DNA of 64,000 nt, from NCBI RefSeq assembly GCF_000718165.1, contig NZ_JOEY01000045.1, positions 22,535-86,534 of the forward strand, in the 5' to 3' direction. Positions within the stretch are counted from its first letter, which is position 1, and each line of letters starts with the position of its first letter. Shown here piece by piece: positions 41,890 through 51,020 of the stretch. Position numbers and translations under genes: made by a program. The notes below the pieces were generated by a model. It did no database searches. It was not told the origin of the DNA and saw nothing but the letters and a program-made list of their open reading frames with translations. This stretch comes from Streptomyces fulvoviolaceus. GTDB lineage: Bacteria; Actinomycetota; Actinomycetes; Streptomycetales; Streptomycetaceae.

Positions 41890-42309
41890 TTGCCCGAGCC
41901 CGACGCCACCGCCCACGCCATCTCCGAGATCATCGCCCAGCGCATCGAGGCGCTGTTCGGACAGCCCCTCGCCGAACTCGATGCCCTCGCCGGCAACACC
42001 TCCGACGCCACCCTGCTCGCTGCGCTCACCGGCAGTCACAGCGATCTGGTGCTCGCTGAGCGCAACATCGCCTTCCAGCTGGAGAGGCTGCGCGAACTCA
42101 TCGCCCCTGAGCGGGAGATCGGCCGCTTTGCCGCCGGTCACATCGTCGACTGCGCCCGCCGCATCGCCGAGTCCGTCGCCGCCCGCGACGCCTACGCCAA
42201 GAACACCGGCGCGGTCCTGGCAGGACTGCGCCGTGCACCGGCCCCCGACACCCCGCCGGCTGTGCCCGTACCCGCCGCCCCGGCGACCGCCGCCTCCCGC
42301 ACCCGCTGA
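41890..42309 (+). CDS. Small helical protein (family G)
   Basis: 139 residues from TTG 41890. The opening ISEIIAQRIEALFGQPLAEL parallels TERIEDRFQMPLADL in the gene at 40983. LVLAERNIAFQLERLRELIA and RRIAESVAARDAYAKNTGAV continue the family plan. Three such genes in a row plus the fused copy at 38874 point to repeated duplication. Function unknown. Confidence 0.66.
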   Translation: MPEPDATAHAISEIIAQRIEALFGQPLAELDALAGNTSDATLLAALTGSHSDLVLAERNIAFQLERLRELIAPEREIGRFAAGHIVDCARRIAESVAARDAYAKNTGAVLAGLRRAPAPDTPPAVPVPAAPATAASRTR

Positions 42310-42339
42310 TCTGCCCGCACTGCTTGAGGAGCCCCATCC

Positions 42340-43233
42340 TTGGCCACCACCGCTCAGCCCCCTACCACCCCGAACGACTACTCCAGCGTCACCAAGACGC
42401 TGGATCTGCTCGCCCCGCGCTGGAGCGTGTGGGTGCTGATGACCCTCTCCTCCCAGCCGCTGCGCTACGCCGAGATCAAACCCCGACTGCCGTGGCTCGC
42501 CGACGGCCAGCTCCACCCCCGGCTGCGCCACCTCACCAACGCCGGCGTGGTCGAACGCACGGAGTACGCCCCGCGCCACGTCACTTACGGCCTCACTGGC
42601 CGCGGTGCCGAGCTGTTGCCCGTCCTGGCCGTGATCGCCTCTTGGGGCGACACCCACCTGGAGAAGCAGCTCGTCACCAGCAAGGCCACCGGTGAGCTGG
42701 AGCCCGAGCGGATCCCCCAGGCCCAGAACATCGACGACACGATCACTCTGATCGCCCCGCGGCATGCCACCCCGATCCTTGTGACCCTGCAGGCCCGGGG
42801 CCAGGCGAGCGCGAAAGCCCTGGCCACCGAGGCTATGCCTGGATACGGGCTGACTGCTGTCTACAAGCCCCTGGACCGACTGGTGGCCGACGGCCTCGTT
42901 ACGGTCACAGGCAGCGGCGACTTCCAGCTGTCCGCCAGCGGCCAGGCACTCGCCCCCGTCTTCCAAGCCATCGCTACGTGGGCTGTCCTCCCGTCCGCCG
43001 GGGCCGACCCGCTTCGCCGACCGGGGACCGCCCCGTCCCAGACCCGCTCTGGCACGTGGGCGACCACCCCGACGCGCCTTCCGGCACCCGCCATTCCGGC
43101 CGCATCGTCTGCCGGCCCTGCCCTGGCCGCCACCACCCCGCCGCCGGACGGGCCGGCGTGGAAGTCCAGCGACCTCTTCTCCCACCAGATACCCGCCCGC
43201 CCCATCACCCCGGCAGGAGGCCCGCGCCGATGA
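42340..43233 (+). CDS. Regulator with two HxlR-type winged-helix domains
   Basis: 297 residues from TTG 42340 with GAGGAG upstream. The first domain is a good HxlR match: LDLLAPRWSVWVLMTLSSQP, LRYAEIKPRLPWLADGQL, LRHLTNAGVVERTEY, YGLTGRGAELLPVLAVIASW. The second repeats the plan: ITLIAPRHATPILVTLQARG, YKPLDRLVADGLVTV, LSASGQALAPVFQAIATW. The last 70 residues are Pro/Thr/Ala-rich. HxlR regulators bind DNA as dimers; a covalent double copy could do so as a monomer. It precedes the transporter/ligase island and may regulate it. Confidence 0.82.
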   Translation: MATTAQPPTTPNDYSSVTKTLDLLAPRWSVWVLMTLSSQPLRYAEIKPRLPWLADGQLHPRLRHLTNAGVVERTEYAPRHVTYGLTGRGAELLPVLAVIASWGDTHLEKQLVTSKATGELEPERIPQAQNIDDTITLIAPRHATPILVTLQARGQASAKALATEAMPGYGLTAVYKPLDRLVADGLVTVTGSGDFQLSASGQALAPVFQAIATWAVLPSAGADPLRRPGTAPSQTRSGTWATTPTRLPAPAIPAASSAGPALAATTPPPDGPAWKSSDLFSHQIPARPITPAGGPRR

Positions 43234-43745
43234 CAGCCGCCCTGCCCATCAGCGTCCTGCGCGAACGCCGCGCGATCCGGACCCTGTCCCTGCCTGGCCT
43301 GATACGCCTGATTACCGAGATCGACGACAACGGCCCTATCAGTCGCCAACGCGGCAGCCTGCAGGGCGCCCTCGGCGACCTCACCACCGGACAACTGCGC
43401 CACGCCATCGACACTGCACGCGACCTCGGCCTCATCCACGCCCGCGGACACGCCTTGGCCCGCTACCAGCTCACTGCGAGCGGCAAGGACCTGGCCGAGG
43501 TGTACGACACCGCAGCACGCTGGGCCCGAACCAACCAACTCCCCAGCCGCACCAGTGACTTCGTCGCGCGCGTCCAGCACGCCTTCCAGATGCAGGACGA
43601 CGGCCCGGGGCACTCCCGCGCAGCGACCGAACCGTCGGCTCCGCGAGCGGCGCTGTCCGAGTGGCTTACGGTGTACCCCCGCGTCTTGCACCAGGACATC
43701 GCCCGCTCCTCCTGTGCGGCGGAGGAATCGTGGCGCGCTGCGTGA
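43230..43745 (+). CDS. Small winged-helix-like protein
   Basis: 171 residues, ATGA overlap with the HxlR-type gene. SLPGLIRLITEIDDNGPISR, LTTGQLRHAIDTARDLGLIH and ARYQLTASGKDLAEVYDTAA suggest one winged helix. The last 70 residues overlap the beginning of the transporter gene and may be out of frame with the original end. Probably a companion regulator. Confidence 0.65.
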   Translation: MTAALPISVLRERRAIRTLSLPGLIRLITEIDDNGPISRQRGSLQGALGDLTTGQLRHAIDTARDLGLIHARGHALARYQLTASGKDLAEVYDTAARWARTNQLPSRTSDFVARVQHAFQMQDDGPGHSRAATEPSAPRAALSEWLTVYPRVLHQDIARSSCAAEESWRAA

Positions 43746-44980
43746 GATCCCGTGTCGGACCCTGGCATGCCCGTCGCCCGGTCCCCACTCTGCTGCGCGG
43801 CATCTACCTGCCGCGCAGCACGGACGCTGCCGCGTTCGCCATGGCCACCTACGGCATCCCGCTGCTGGTACTGGCCACCACCAACTCGGCCGCCCTGACC
43901 GGCCTCGCGTTCGCGCTGGAATGGGTGCCGAGGCTGGGTTCGTTCGCCTTCGCAGGAGTTCTGGTCGACCGCCACGGGACCACCGCCGTGCTCCGTTTCG
44001 CCTCTGCGGGCCGGGCCCTGGTTGTCCTGGCCACCGCGTTCATCTTGCCAACGCAGGCGGGCCTCAGCGCGACGGTCACCGTCATGCTGCTCGCCGCGTC
44101 CACCGGGATCCTCACCGAATGCTCCTACATCGCGGCCGAGACCGCGGGCGGAGTCGCCGGCCGCGAGGCCGGCGCCCGCGCCCACCGCGTTCAGTCGGTG
44201 CTGCTCGGCATCGACCAGTTCGCCACCCTGGTCGGCCCCGCACTCGCCGGGCTGCTCCTGCAGCGGGCCGGCGCCACCGGAATGCTGATCGTGATCGCCG
44301 CATTCTCGCTGCTCACCAGCGTCTTGGCCCCGCGCCAGCGCCACCGGAGCAAGCCCGCCGCGCCCCAGCCTGTCCATAAGGGGCTGCACACCGGCTGGTC
44401 GACCCTCCGCGCGCTACCGGCCCTCGGCTGGCTGGTGACCGGACTGACCGTCTCCAACCTGACCGTCGGCATGCTGCAGGCCGCCACCCCAGTGATCATC
44501 GTCAAACAGCTCGGACACTCCACGGCCGACGTCGGCCTCATCTGGTCGGCAGCCGCCGTCGCCTCGCTTCTCGCGGTCGCCCTGTGCCGCCGGGCGATCG
44601 ACCGCTTCGGCCTGTGGCCCATCGGCGCCGTGTCCGCCACGATCGCCGCCTCGGCGTGCCTGGCCGTCTCCTTCGCCGACACCTACGGCACCTATCTCGC
44701 CCTGATCGCCGTCCTCATGGCCGGCGAGGGCGGCATGACCGTCGTGCTGCGCACCCTGCGCTCCCACCTCATCCCCGCACCGGTGTTCGGCGCCACCCTG
44801 TCGCTGACCACTCTGCTGCTCCTGCTGCCCTTCCCTCTCGCCGGTGTCCTCGTCGCCACCGTGCCGCCCGCCCAGCTCGGCCACGTGATCACCATCTCCG
44901 CCGCACTGCAGGCGCTGGGCCTTGTCGCCGCCTTCGCCCGGCTGCGCACCACCCCCGCACTGCGCACCTCCTGCGCCTGA
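43730..44980 (+). CDS. Major facilitator superfamily transporter
   Basis: 416 residues from GTG 43730 with GGAGGAA upstream. About 11-12 membrane helices are visible; the MFS loop motif appears as GVLVDRHGTTAVLRFASAGR. The central loop has basic residues (RQRHRSKPAAPQPVHKG). It is most like drug/metabolite efflux members, but no substrate is predictable. It is followed directly by a small peptide frame and the ATP-grasp gene, so export of the ligase product is plausible. Confidence 0.85.
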   Translation: MARCVRSRVGPWHARRPVPTLLRGIYLPRSTDAAAFAMATYGIPLLVLATTNSAALTGLAFALEWVPRLGSFAFAGVLVDRHGTTAVLRFASAGRALVVLATAFILPTQAGLSATVTVMLLAASTGILTECSYIAAETAGGVAGREAGARAHRVQSVLLGIDQFATLVGPALAGLLLQRAGATGMLIVIAAFSLLTSVLAPRQRHRSKPAAPQPVHKGLHTGWSTLRALPALGWLVTGLTVSNLTVGMLQAATPVIIVKQLGHSTADVGLIWSAAAVASLLAVALCRRAIDRFGLWPIGAVSATIAASACLAVSFADTYGTYLALIAVLMAGEGGMTVVLRTLRSHLIPAPVFGATLSLTTLLLLLPFPLAGVLVATVPPAQLGHVITISAALQALGLVAAFARLRTTPALRTSCA

Positions 44981-45078
44981 CCCACCCGGTCACCCTCCCG
45001 CTCACCACCGGAAAGTTGATCGGGGACCACCCCCAGTGGGCGTCTGCCTTCGAGCTGCGACGCCGCCGCACCCGCTGA
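44977..45078 (+). CDS. Possible 33-residue peptide
   Basis: A CTG overlapping the transporter stop (CTGA) opens a frame LTHPVTLPLTTGKLIGDHPQ, then WASAFELRRRRTR, with host-like codons, ending 51 bases before the ATP-grasp gene. It could be a real small peptide, the lost C-terminus of a neighbour, or chance. No ATG/GTG start is available except a late TTG. Confidence 0.3.
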   Translation: MTHPVTLPLTTGKLIGDHPQWASAFELRRRRTR

Positions 45079-45129
45079 CCCAGGCGCCCTGCCTCAGCTC
45101 TCCGTTGCCTCGCACTGTTTGGAGCCTCG

Positions 45130-46392
45130 TTGCCCTCTCGCCCCGTCGTCCTGGTCGTTGCCGCCTCCGACATGGAGGCCCAGGCGTATCGCGGTATCTG
45201 CCTTCAGAACGTCGCTGCCCACTACGACGTCGTCCTGATCTCCGGCGCCGCGCCGACCTGGGAGAAGGAGTTCCTCCTCGACTACGAGGTCGCCGACCCC
45301 GCCGATCAGGCGGCGCTGACCGCGGCCGGGCACGCGCTCGCCGATCGGCACGCGCTGGCTGGCGTGATGACGTGGACCGAGTGGTATCTCATCCCCGTCG
45401 CCCGCCTGGCCCGCCGCCTCGGCCTGCCCACCACCGCTCCGGAGGCCCTCCAGGGCTGCCGCAACAAGCACACGAGCCGCAGCCTGTTCGCCCGCCACGG
45501 GGTGCCCTCCGCCGCCTCCGTCAGCGTGCGCAGCGAGCACGAGGCGGCAGCCGCCGTCCGGCGCATCGGCTTCCCCGTCGTCCTCAAACCCGCCGCGCAC
45601 GCCGCGAGCATGGGCGTCATCCGCGTCGACACCGCCGACCAGCTGCCGGCCGCGTACGCCTTCGCCGCCAAGACCGCCAGCCACGGAGTGGAGAGCACCC
45701 AGGTCCTGGTCGAGGAATACCTCGACGGCCCGGAGGTGAGCGTCGAGTGCGTCACCCACCAGGGACAGACCACTGTCGTCGCTGTCACCCGCAAGACCGT
45801 CGGCATACCGCCCCACTTCGAGGAGCTGGCGCACATGGTCGACGCGAACGACCCGCTCATTGCCACCGTGGCGCCGGCCGCGGTCGCGGCCATCGACGCC
45901 CTCGGTGTCACCGACGGCGTCAGCCACGTCGAGATCCGTGTGGTCGACGGCCGCCCCCGCCTCATCGAGGTCAACGCCCGGATCGCCGGCGACATGATCA
46001 GCCACCTCGTCCACCTGGCCACCGGCGTCGACCTCGCCCGTGCCGCCGCAGACATCGCCTGCGGACATACTCCCGACCTGACGCCGACTCGCCACCAGGC
46101 CGCGGCGATCCGCTTCATCTACCCCGCCTACTCCGGCACCCTCACCGCCCGCTGTGTCACGGAACCCACCGAGGGAGTGGAGCGCGTGCGCTTCCAGCGA
46201 CAGGCCGGCGACCAGCTCGTGCTGCCGCAGGACGGGGGCGACTTGTTCACCGCTCGCATCGGCTACCTGATCACCACCGGGCCGACCGCCACCATCGCCC
46301 AAGCCCGCGCCCAGGAGGCGTACCGCAACCTCGACGTCCAGGTGGCTGCGGTCGCGCAGGCGGCCCCGGCCACCCGGGAGCACGCCGCGTGA
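45130..46392 (+). CDS. ATP-grasp carboxylate-amine ligase
   Basis: 420 residues from TTG 45130 with GGAG upstream. An N-terminal Rossmann-like part (VVLVVAASDMEAQAYRGICL) and NKHTSRSLFARHGVPSAASV lead into the ATP-grasp core: FPVVLKPAAHAASMGVIRV, VLVEEYLDGPEVSVECVTH, then GVSHVEIRVVDGRPRLIEVN-AR with metal ligands E and N. Enzymes of this type activate a carboxylate as acyl phosphate and join it to an amine, as in L-amino-acid ligases. The substrate is unknown. It overlaps the following MFS gene by GTGA, and a second MFS gene precedes it, suggesting production and export of a small peptide-like compound. Confidence 0.85.
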   Translation: MPSRPVVLVVAASDMEAQAYRGICLQNVAAHYDVVLISGAAPTWEKEFLLDYEVADPADQAALTAAGHALADRHALAGVMTWTEWYLIPVARLARRLGLPTTAPEALQGCRNKHTSRSLFARHGVPSAASVSVRSEHEAAAAVRRIGFPVVLKPAAHAASMGVIRVDTADQLPAAYAFAAKTASHGVESTQVLVEEYLDGPEVSVECVTHQGQTTVVAVTRKTVGIPPHFEELAHMVDANDPLIATVAPAAVAAIDALGVTDGVSHVEIRVVDGRPRLIEVNARIAGDMISHLVHLATGVDLARAAADIACGHTPDLTPTRHQAAAIRFIYPAYSGTLTARCVTEPTEGVERVRFQRQAGDQLVLPQDGGDLFTARIGYLITTGPTATIAQARAQEAYRNLDVQVAAVAQAAPATREHAA

Positions 46393-47552
46393 ACCAGACC
46401 GCGGGGCCCGAGCTGGCGCGCAGCCGCCGTCTGCTGACCGGGTACTTTGCCGGCTTGGGTGTGGTGATGGCCGTCTGGGGCGCACGCATGCCCGCCGTTC
46501 AGAACACCGCCGAGGTGAGCACCGCCGGGCTCGCCCTGGTCCTGCTGGCCGCTGCCCTCGGCATGGTCGCTGGACTCCAGACCGGCGGACGCCTCGCCCA
46601 CCCGGCCCGCTTGCCCGCACTGCTGACCGGCGGTGCCATCGCTCTCGCCGTCTGCCTTGCCGTCCTCGGGGTCTGCCGCAGCCTGGAGAGCCTCCTGGTG
46701 GCGGCGTTCGTCTTCGGCGCCGCGCACGGCGTCCTCGACGTCGCAGTCAATGCCGCTGCGGTCCGCTGCCAGGACGCTCACGGCCGCCCGATCATGGGCC
46801 GGTTGCACGCGAGTTTCAGCCTCGGCGGCCTCACAGGCGCCGCGCTGGCCTCAGCCACCGCCCACACCCCGCACACCGTCCTGTTCGCCGGCGTCGCAGC
46901 CATCGCCGCCACGGCGGCAGGTACAGCGACGCGCCTTACCCGCTGTCTTGCCAGCCCTGGACTCGAGCCCGTCCACAACCGTGTGGCACCGGGCTTGGAC
47001 GAGCGCGGGGGTCTGTCACGGCCCCGGTTGTGGCTGCTGGGCGCACTGGCGGCCGGAACCCTGATGGGCGAGGGGGCCGCTGCCGACTGGGCTGCCGTCC
47101 ACCTGCACGACCTCGGTGCGACCGCCGCGACCAGCGTCGTGGCGTACGGCGTCTACAGCGCGGTCATGGCCGCCGGTCGCCTCGCCGGAGACCGGCTCAC
47201 CGCCCGCTTCGGCGCTCCCGCTGTTGTCCGGGCCGGCGCCGCCCTGGCCGCGCTCGGCCTCGCAATCGGGCTTGCTGGCTCCACCATCGCCTTTGCTCTC
47301 CTGGGGTGGGCGGCCTTCGGCCTGGGGTTGTCCGTCACCATCCCCAGCCTGATCACCGCCGCAGGCATCGGCGGCCCCCGCGCGGTCGCCACCGTCGCGG
47401 TCACCGGCTACGTCGGCCTGCTCGCCGGACCCGCCCTCATCGGCGCCCTCGCCACCGTCACCGCCCTGCCGCACGCGCTGCTGCTGCCCGCCCTCCTCGC
47501 CGCCGCCGTCGCCGCCCTCGCTCCCAAAGCCCTGGAGAAACCCACCCCTTGA
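46389..47552 (+). CDS. Major facilitator superfamily transporter
   Basis: 387 residues from GTG 46389. About 12 membrane helices; the opening LTGYFAGLGVVMAVWGARMP and the FGAAHGVLDVAVNAAAVRCQ and RLHASFSLGGLTGA segments are like the YbjJ/fucose-permease-like branch of MFS. It is coupled to the ATP-grasp gene before it (GTGA) and to the HAD gene after it (TTGA). Direction of transport unknown. Confidence 0.85.
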   Translation: MNQTAGPELARSRRLLTGYFAGLGVVMAVWGARMPAVQNTAEVSTAGLALVLLAAALGMVAGLQTGGRLAHPARLPALLTGGAIALAVCLAVLGVCRSLESLLVAAFVFGAAHGVLDVAVNAAAVRCQDAHGRPIMGRLHASFSLGGLTGAALASATAHTPHTVLFAGVAAIAATAAGTATRLTRCLASPGLEPVHNRVAPGLDERGGLSRPRLWLLGALAAGTLMGEGAAADWAAVHLHDLGATAATSVVAYGVYSAVMAAGRLAGDRLTARFGAPAVVRAGAALAALGLAIGLAGSTIAFALLGWAAFGLGLSVTIPSLITAAGIGGPRAVATVAVTGYVGLLAGPALIGALATVTALPHALLLPALLAAAVAALAPKALEKPTP

Positions 47553-48201
47553 CCCACACCTCCGTCTCCCCGAACGGCGTGGACGCCCTACTCCTCGACT
47601 ACAACGGAGTCCTCGGACTCCAGCCCAGCCCCGGCATGTGGACCCGCCTCGCCGACCTCGCCGAGTGGCCCGACCAACACCTTCCCTCCTTCCAAGAAGC
47701 CTTCTGGGCCCCCGGAACGCGTACGACGCAGGCGAACTGAGCGATCTCGCCTACTGGGCGAAGGTGCTCGGGCACCATCCCGGCCCGCGGTGGCTGCGCA
47801 CGCTGCGGGCCGCCGATACCGCCATGTGGACCCGCACCGACCCGCACGTCCTCGACATTCTGTACCGCGCCCGGGCCGCGGGGCTGACGATGGTGCTGCT
47901 CTCCAACGCCCCCGCCCACCTCAGCAACGTCCTGGATGCCGCCGACTGGCGGCGCGAGCTGATGGTCGAAACGTTGTACTCCGCCCGCCTGGGCCTGTGC
48001 AAACCCGATCCGGCCGCGTACGAACACGCCCTGGCCGCCACCGGCGTCGCCGACCCGGCACGCGTGCTGTTCGTCGACGACCGCGAGGACAACTGCCGGA
48101 CCGCCGCCGAGCTGGGCCTGCGCACCCTGCACTACACCGGCCAACCCACAGGCCTGGAACAGCAGTTGCTGCTTGCCCTCGCGGACAGCACCGGTTCCTG
48201 A
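47549..48201 (+). pseudogene. HAD-like hydrolase with a -1 frameshift
   Basis: TTG 47549 opens MTHTSVSPNGVDALLLDYNG, where the HAD motif I appears as DYNGV. After FQEAFWAP the frame reaches TGA within 15 codons. Adding one C to the five-C run 47709-47713 restores RNAYDAGELSDLAYWAKVLG and the rest of a normal HAD-IA protein: LTMVLLSNAPAHLSN, LCKPDPAAYEHAL, RVLFVDDREDNC. The expected protein is 217 residues. The Asn in place of the second motif I Asp would weaken phosphatase activity, so another role is possible. It may act with the ligase island. Confidence 0.8.
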
Positions 48202-48209
48202 CCGCGCAC

Positions 48210-49118
48210 ATGCCGCTCACTTCAACCCCGACCCCCTGGACTTTCGTGCCCGACACCGAAGAGATCGACGGCGACGTCTACGTCTCCCCCCGCTACCTGG
48301 CCGGCAGCACCGCCGTCGGAGACCCTGCGCTGGAGCCACTCCTCGCGCTCGACTTCGACCTGCGTCACGATGATCTCGGCAACGCCTACGTCACCGCGCC
48401 CGACCACCGCGTCCGACTCGGCTTCCTGCCCGAGGGAGATGACGACGGACTGTGGCGGATCAATGCCTACCGTGACCGCTTCGGGCCGCCCGCATGGGGC
48501 GCCTCCTTCAACGACGCTGCGCCCTTCGAGTTCGTCACCGCCTTCACCACCGCCCTCGCTGAGGCGTACACCGCCGGCCCCGACATCTACCTCGCCGAGC
48601 CCGACCTGAAGGACCCCGAGCTCGGCGCCTTCGACGCCTTCGTCCCGCTGATCAAGAACGGCTGGCAGTTCCAGCACCCGCGCTGGGGCGTAATGGAACT
48701 GCAGTCCCTGGACGCGATGGCCACCTGTGAGTACACCACCGGCCGCCTCGACCCGGAGAAGGAACTCACCACCCTGGAGGCCCGCTGGCATCTGTGGGGC
48801 GGACCGAAGAACGGGTATGCCCGCTGGTACGCCACCGCCACCACCAATACCCCCACCGCTCTGGTGAAGGCCATCACCCAGAGTGTGTCCGACCCTGGGC
48901 CCCTGCCACGTTGGAGGGACTCGATGCTCCCTGGGCTGCGCGAGGCCGCACAGCTCACTCCCGTCACACCGCCCGCGCCCCCGGTTCCGACCCCGCTCGA
49001 CGTCCAGCGCGCCCTCACCCGCCGACCGCCAGCACTCGGCACCCGCAGCGTCCCACGCTGGAGCACGGCCACCCTCCCTCAGGCGCCCGCCGCCCCACGC
49101 ACGGCAGCGCGCCGCTGA
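48210..49118 (+). CDS. DUF317 domain protein
   Basis: 302 residues from ATG 48210; an in-frame CTG overlapping the previous stop is the alternative. First repeat: VYVSPRYLAGSTAVGDPALE, GLWRINAYRDRFGPPAW, FEFVTAFTTALAEAY. Second: LEARWHLWGGPKNGYARWYA and TPTALVKAITQSVSDP. The tail is Pro/Thr/Arg-rich. Same unknown function as the other DUF317 copies; this and the next gene are the only complete-length copies on the plus strand besides the one at 58218. Confidence 0.85.
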   Translation: MPLTSTPTPWTFVPDTEEIDGDVYVSPRYLAGSTAVGDPALEPLLALDFDLRHDDLGNAYVTAPDHRVRLGFLPEGDDDGLWRINAYRDRFGPPAWGASFNDAAPFEFVTAFTTALAEAYTAGPDIYLAEPDLKDPELGAFDAFVPLIKNGWQFQHPRWGVMELQSLDAMATCEYTTGRLDPEKELTTLEARWHLWGGPKNGYARWYATATTNTPTALVKAITQSVSDPGPLPRWRDSMLPGLREAAQLTPVTPPAPPVPTPLDVQRALTRRPPALGTRSVPRWSTATLPQAPAAPRTAARR

Positions 49119-49165
49119 TCCGCCGCCGCCCACGACCAGCAACTCCCGCCCGTCGAAGGGACCTT

Positions 49166-49881
49166 GTGCCACTCAGCCCTCTGGACGATCTCGACGACCA
49201 CGACGTGGTCGAGGTCCTGCCCCGCCACCTCGCCGGCCCCGGCATCCACGACCTCGTCGACGTATGGCCCTTCCCTTTCGATCAGGGCTGGACCCTCCAC
49301 CACTCCGGAGACGGCCCGGCCATCGTGATCAGTCCCGGCATGCAGCTGCTCGCCGGGCACGTACCGTCCGAGGATCACATTCGCGGTGGTGAGTGGCTGG
49401 TCGCCGCACACAAGGACCCCTTCCGGCCGGCCACCTGGATGGCCACGCTGGATGCCAGTACCCCCGTCGAACTCGTTCGCGACCTGTATGCCGAAGTGCT
49501 CGCGCTGTGCGAGGCGGACAGGCGGGGCGAACGCAACCTGCTGCGCCCAGACGACGTCCGCCCCCAAGACGTATGCCTGCCGCTGCTCACCGCCGGCTGG
49601 CACCACACGGTCAAGACGGACGGGTCCAGTATTTCCGCAGCCCGGATGGTTACGGCGAGCTGCAACACGCCTACGTGCGCAAGAACGTGGCCGCATCCGT
49701 CTGGTCCGCGTGGGGCGGGCCACCGGACTACCCGCTGCGGAAGGCCACGTTCTCCTCTGCCGTGCCCGCCTCCCTGGTCGCGGCGTTCGCCTCCTCCCTG
49801 GCCTCACCCGTGCCGCTCGCCCGCGCCGTGTGGAACATTCCGGCCGACACCCGCCTCCATCTCACCCCCCAGCCGCTCTGA
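49166..49881 (+). pseudogene. DUF317 protein with a -1 frameshift
   Basis: GTG 49166 opens VPLSPLDDLDDHDVVEVLPR. DUF317 features follow (LPRHLAGPGIHDLVDVWPFP, TWMATLDASTPVELVRDLYA). After HHTVKTDG the frame loses coding character. Adding one G to the GGG at 49622-49624 continues QYFRSPDGYGELQHAYVRKN and AATVWSAW-like second-repeat sequence, including KATFSSAVPASLVAAFASSL. A Pro/Ala tail in yet another frame extends to 50036. Probably an intact gene in a corrected sequence. Confidence 0.75.
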
Positions 49882-50078
49882 CCGATGCCGCCGCGCGCCA
49901 GGGCGCCCCGGCACAGAGCCGAGCGTCGGCACCCTCGTCGCCGACTCTGCCGTCCGCGCACGCCGGCGTCAGCGCCCCGGGCACCGGGCCCGCGCCGACC
50001 GTCCGTCCCGCCCCGTCGGCCGGCCGACCCATGTAACCGCCCCGCAGAACCGTCCGCTGCCGAGGAGCACCACCACCG

Positions 50079-50957
50079 TTGTCCCTGCACGCCCAGCATT
50101 TCTTCACCGACCTGCTCGACCTGCCCGTCCACGAACGACGAGTGATCGGCGACACCTGCTACGCCGTCGTCTTGCCCGACTCCCCGCTGCGGCTGCGCAT
50201 CGAGTTCGCCCAGACCATCCGAGAACGTGAGTACGGCGGATTGCGCCTGAGCATCCTCCACCCGGACCGCGGCGCCCTCGACCACGCGTACCTGTCCTTC
50301 GCCGACCACGGCACGTTCGCCGTCCGGGACGCCCGCCTCGGCAAACAGCCCGGACATGACGGCTACGGCGTCGTACGGGACTGGCACCACGATGACACCT
50401 CACCCTGGATCGGCGCCGCCGTCATACCCCTGAGCCATGCCATCCAGGACTACCTGAAGGTCTGGACGCCCGAACCGTCCCCGCCCAGCAGCGCCGACAG
50501 CGCACGGCGGCGACCGGCTCAGCTCGATACGGATCCTGAGCCGTCCCGGGGGTGCTGGCTCACAGATGCCGACTTCCTCACCCGCCTCCACCAGGCCACG
50601 CCCCTCTGGCTGGACGTCGTCGACAGCGTCCTCGACGACGGACTTCCCCTCACTCAAGCACTGACCGGCAGCCGCAAGCACGCTGCCCAACTGCTCGACA
50701 TTCCACCGGCGTTCGGCCTCCTGATCGAAGCCGAGGCTGCTGCCCGGATCGTGCATGCCGCCGGCCTGCCGGCGGGCACACTGCGCGGTGCCTCCGTCGC
50801 GCAGGGCCTATCGCACATCGCGACGTTGCCCATCGAGGACCAACACCACCTTGTCCGGGTCGCCGCCCGCGGAAGCACGATCGACGCCCCCGCGCACCTT
50901 CCAGGGCAAACCCGTCCGGCCCCGCCGCCCCAGCCGTCGACGACCCGTACCCGCTGA
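50079..50957 (+). CDS. Accessory protein of unknown function
   Basis: 292 residues from TTG 50079, with GAGGAG 11 bases upstream. The N-terminal half is beta-rich (RRVIGDTCYAVVLPDSPLRL, GGLRLSILHPDRGALDHAYL) and contains FADHGTFAVRDARLG. The C-terminal half is helical (DFLTRLHQATPLWLDVVDSV, AGLPAGTLRGASVAQGLSHI). No family recognised. It lies between DUF317 genes and the surface-protein gene. Confidence 0.66.
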   Translation: MSLHAQHFFTDLLDLPVHERRVIGDTCYAVVLPDSPLRLRIEFAQTIREREYGGLRLSILHPDRGALDHAYLSFADHGTFAVRDARLGKQPGHDGYGVVRDWHHDDTSPWIGAAVIPLSHAIQDYLKVWTPEPSPPSSADSARRRPAQLDTDPEPSRGCWLTDADFLTRLHQATPLWLDVVDSVLDDGLPLTQALTGSRKHAAQLLDIPPAFGLLIEAEAAARIVHAAGLPAGTLRGASVAQGLSHIATLPIEDQHHLVRVAARGSTIDAPAHLPGQTRPAPPPQPSTTRTR

Positions 50958-51020
50958 CCGGCATTATCCCGCTTGCACCGACGGGCAGCCCTGCCCGCGT
51001 CCCCTCCAGGAGAGTTCCTC

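Noticed and set aside
41722..43185. 487-codon minus-strand frame
   Set aside because: Gly-rich antisense of the helical paralogs and the HxlR-type gene.
44922..46388. Plus-strand frame continuous with the 46389 transporter
   Set aside because: Before the GTG at 46389 it is Arg/Pro-rich and antiparallel in quality to the ATP-grasp gene; only the part from 46389 is a real protein.
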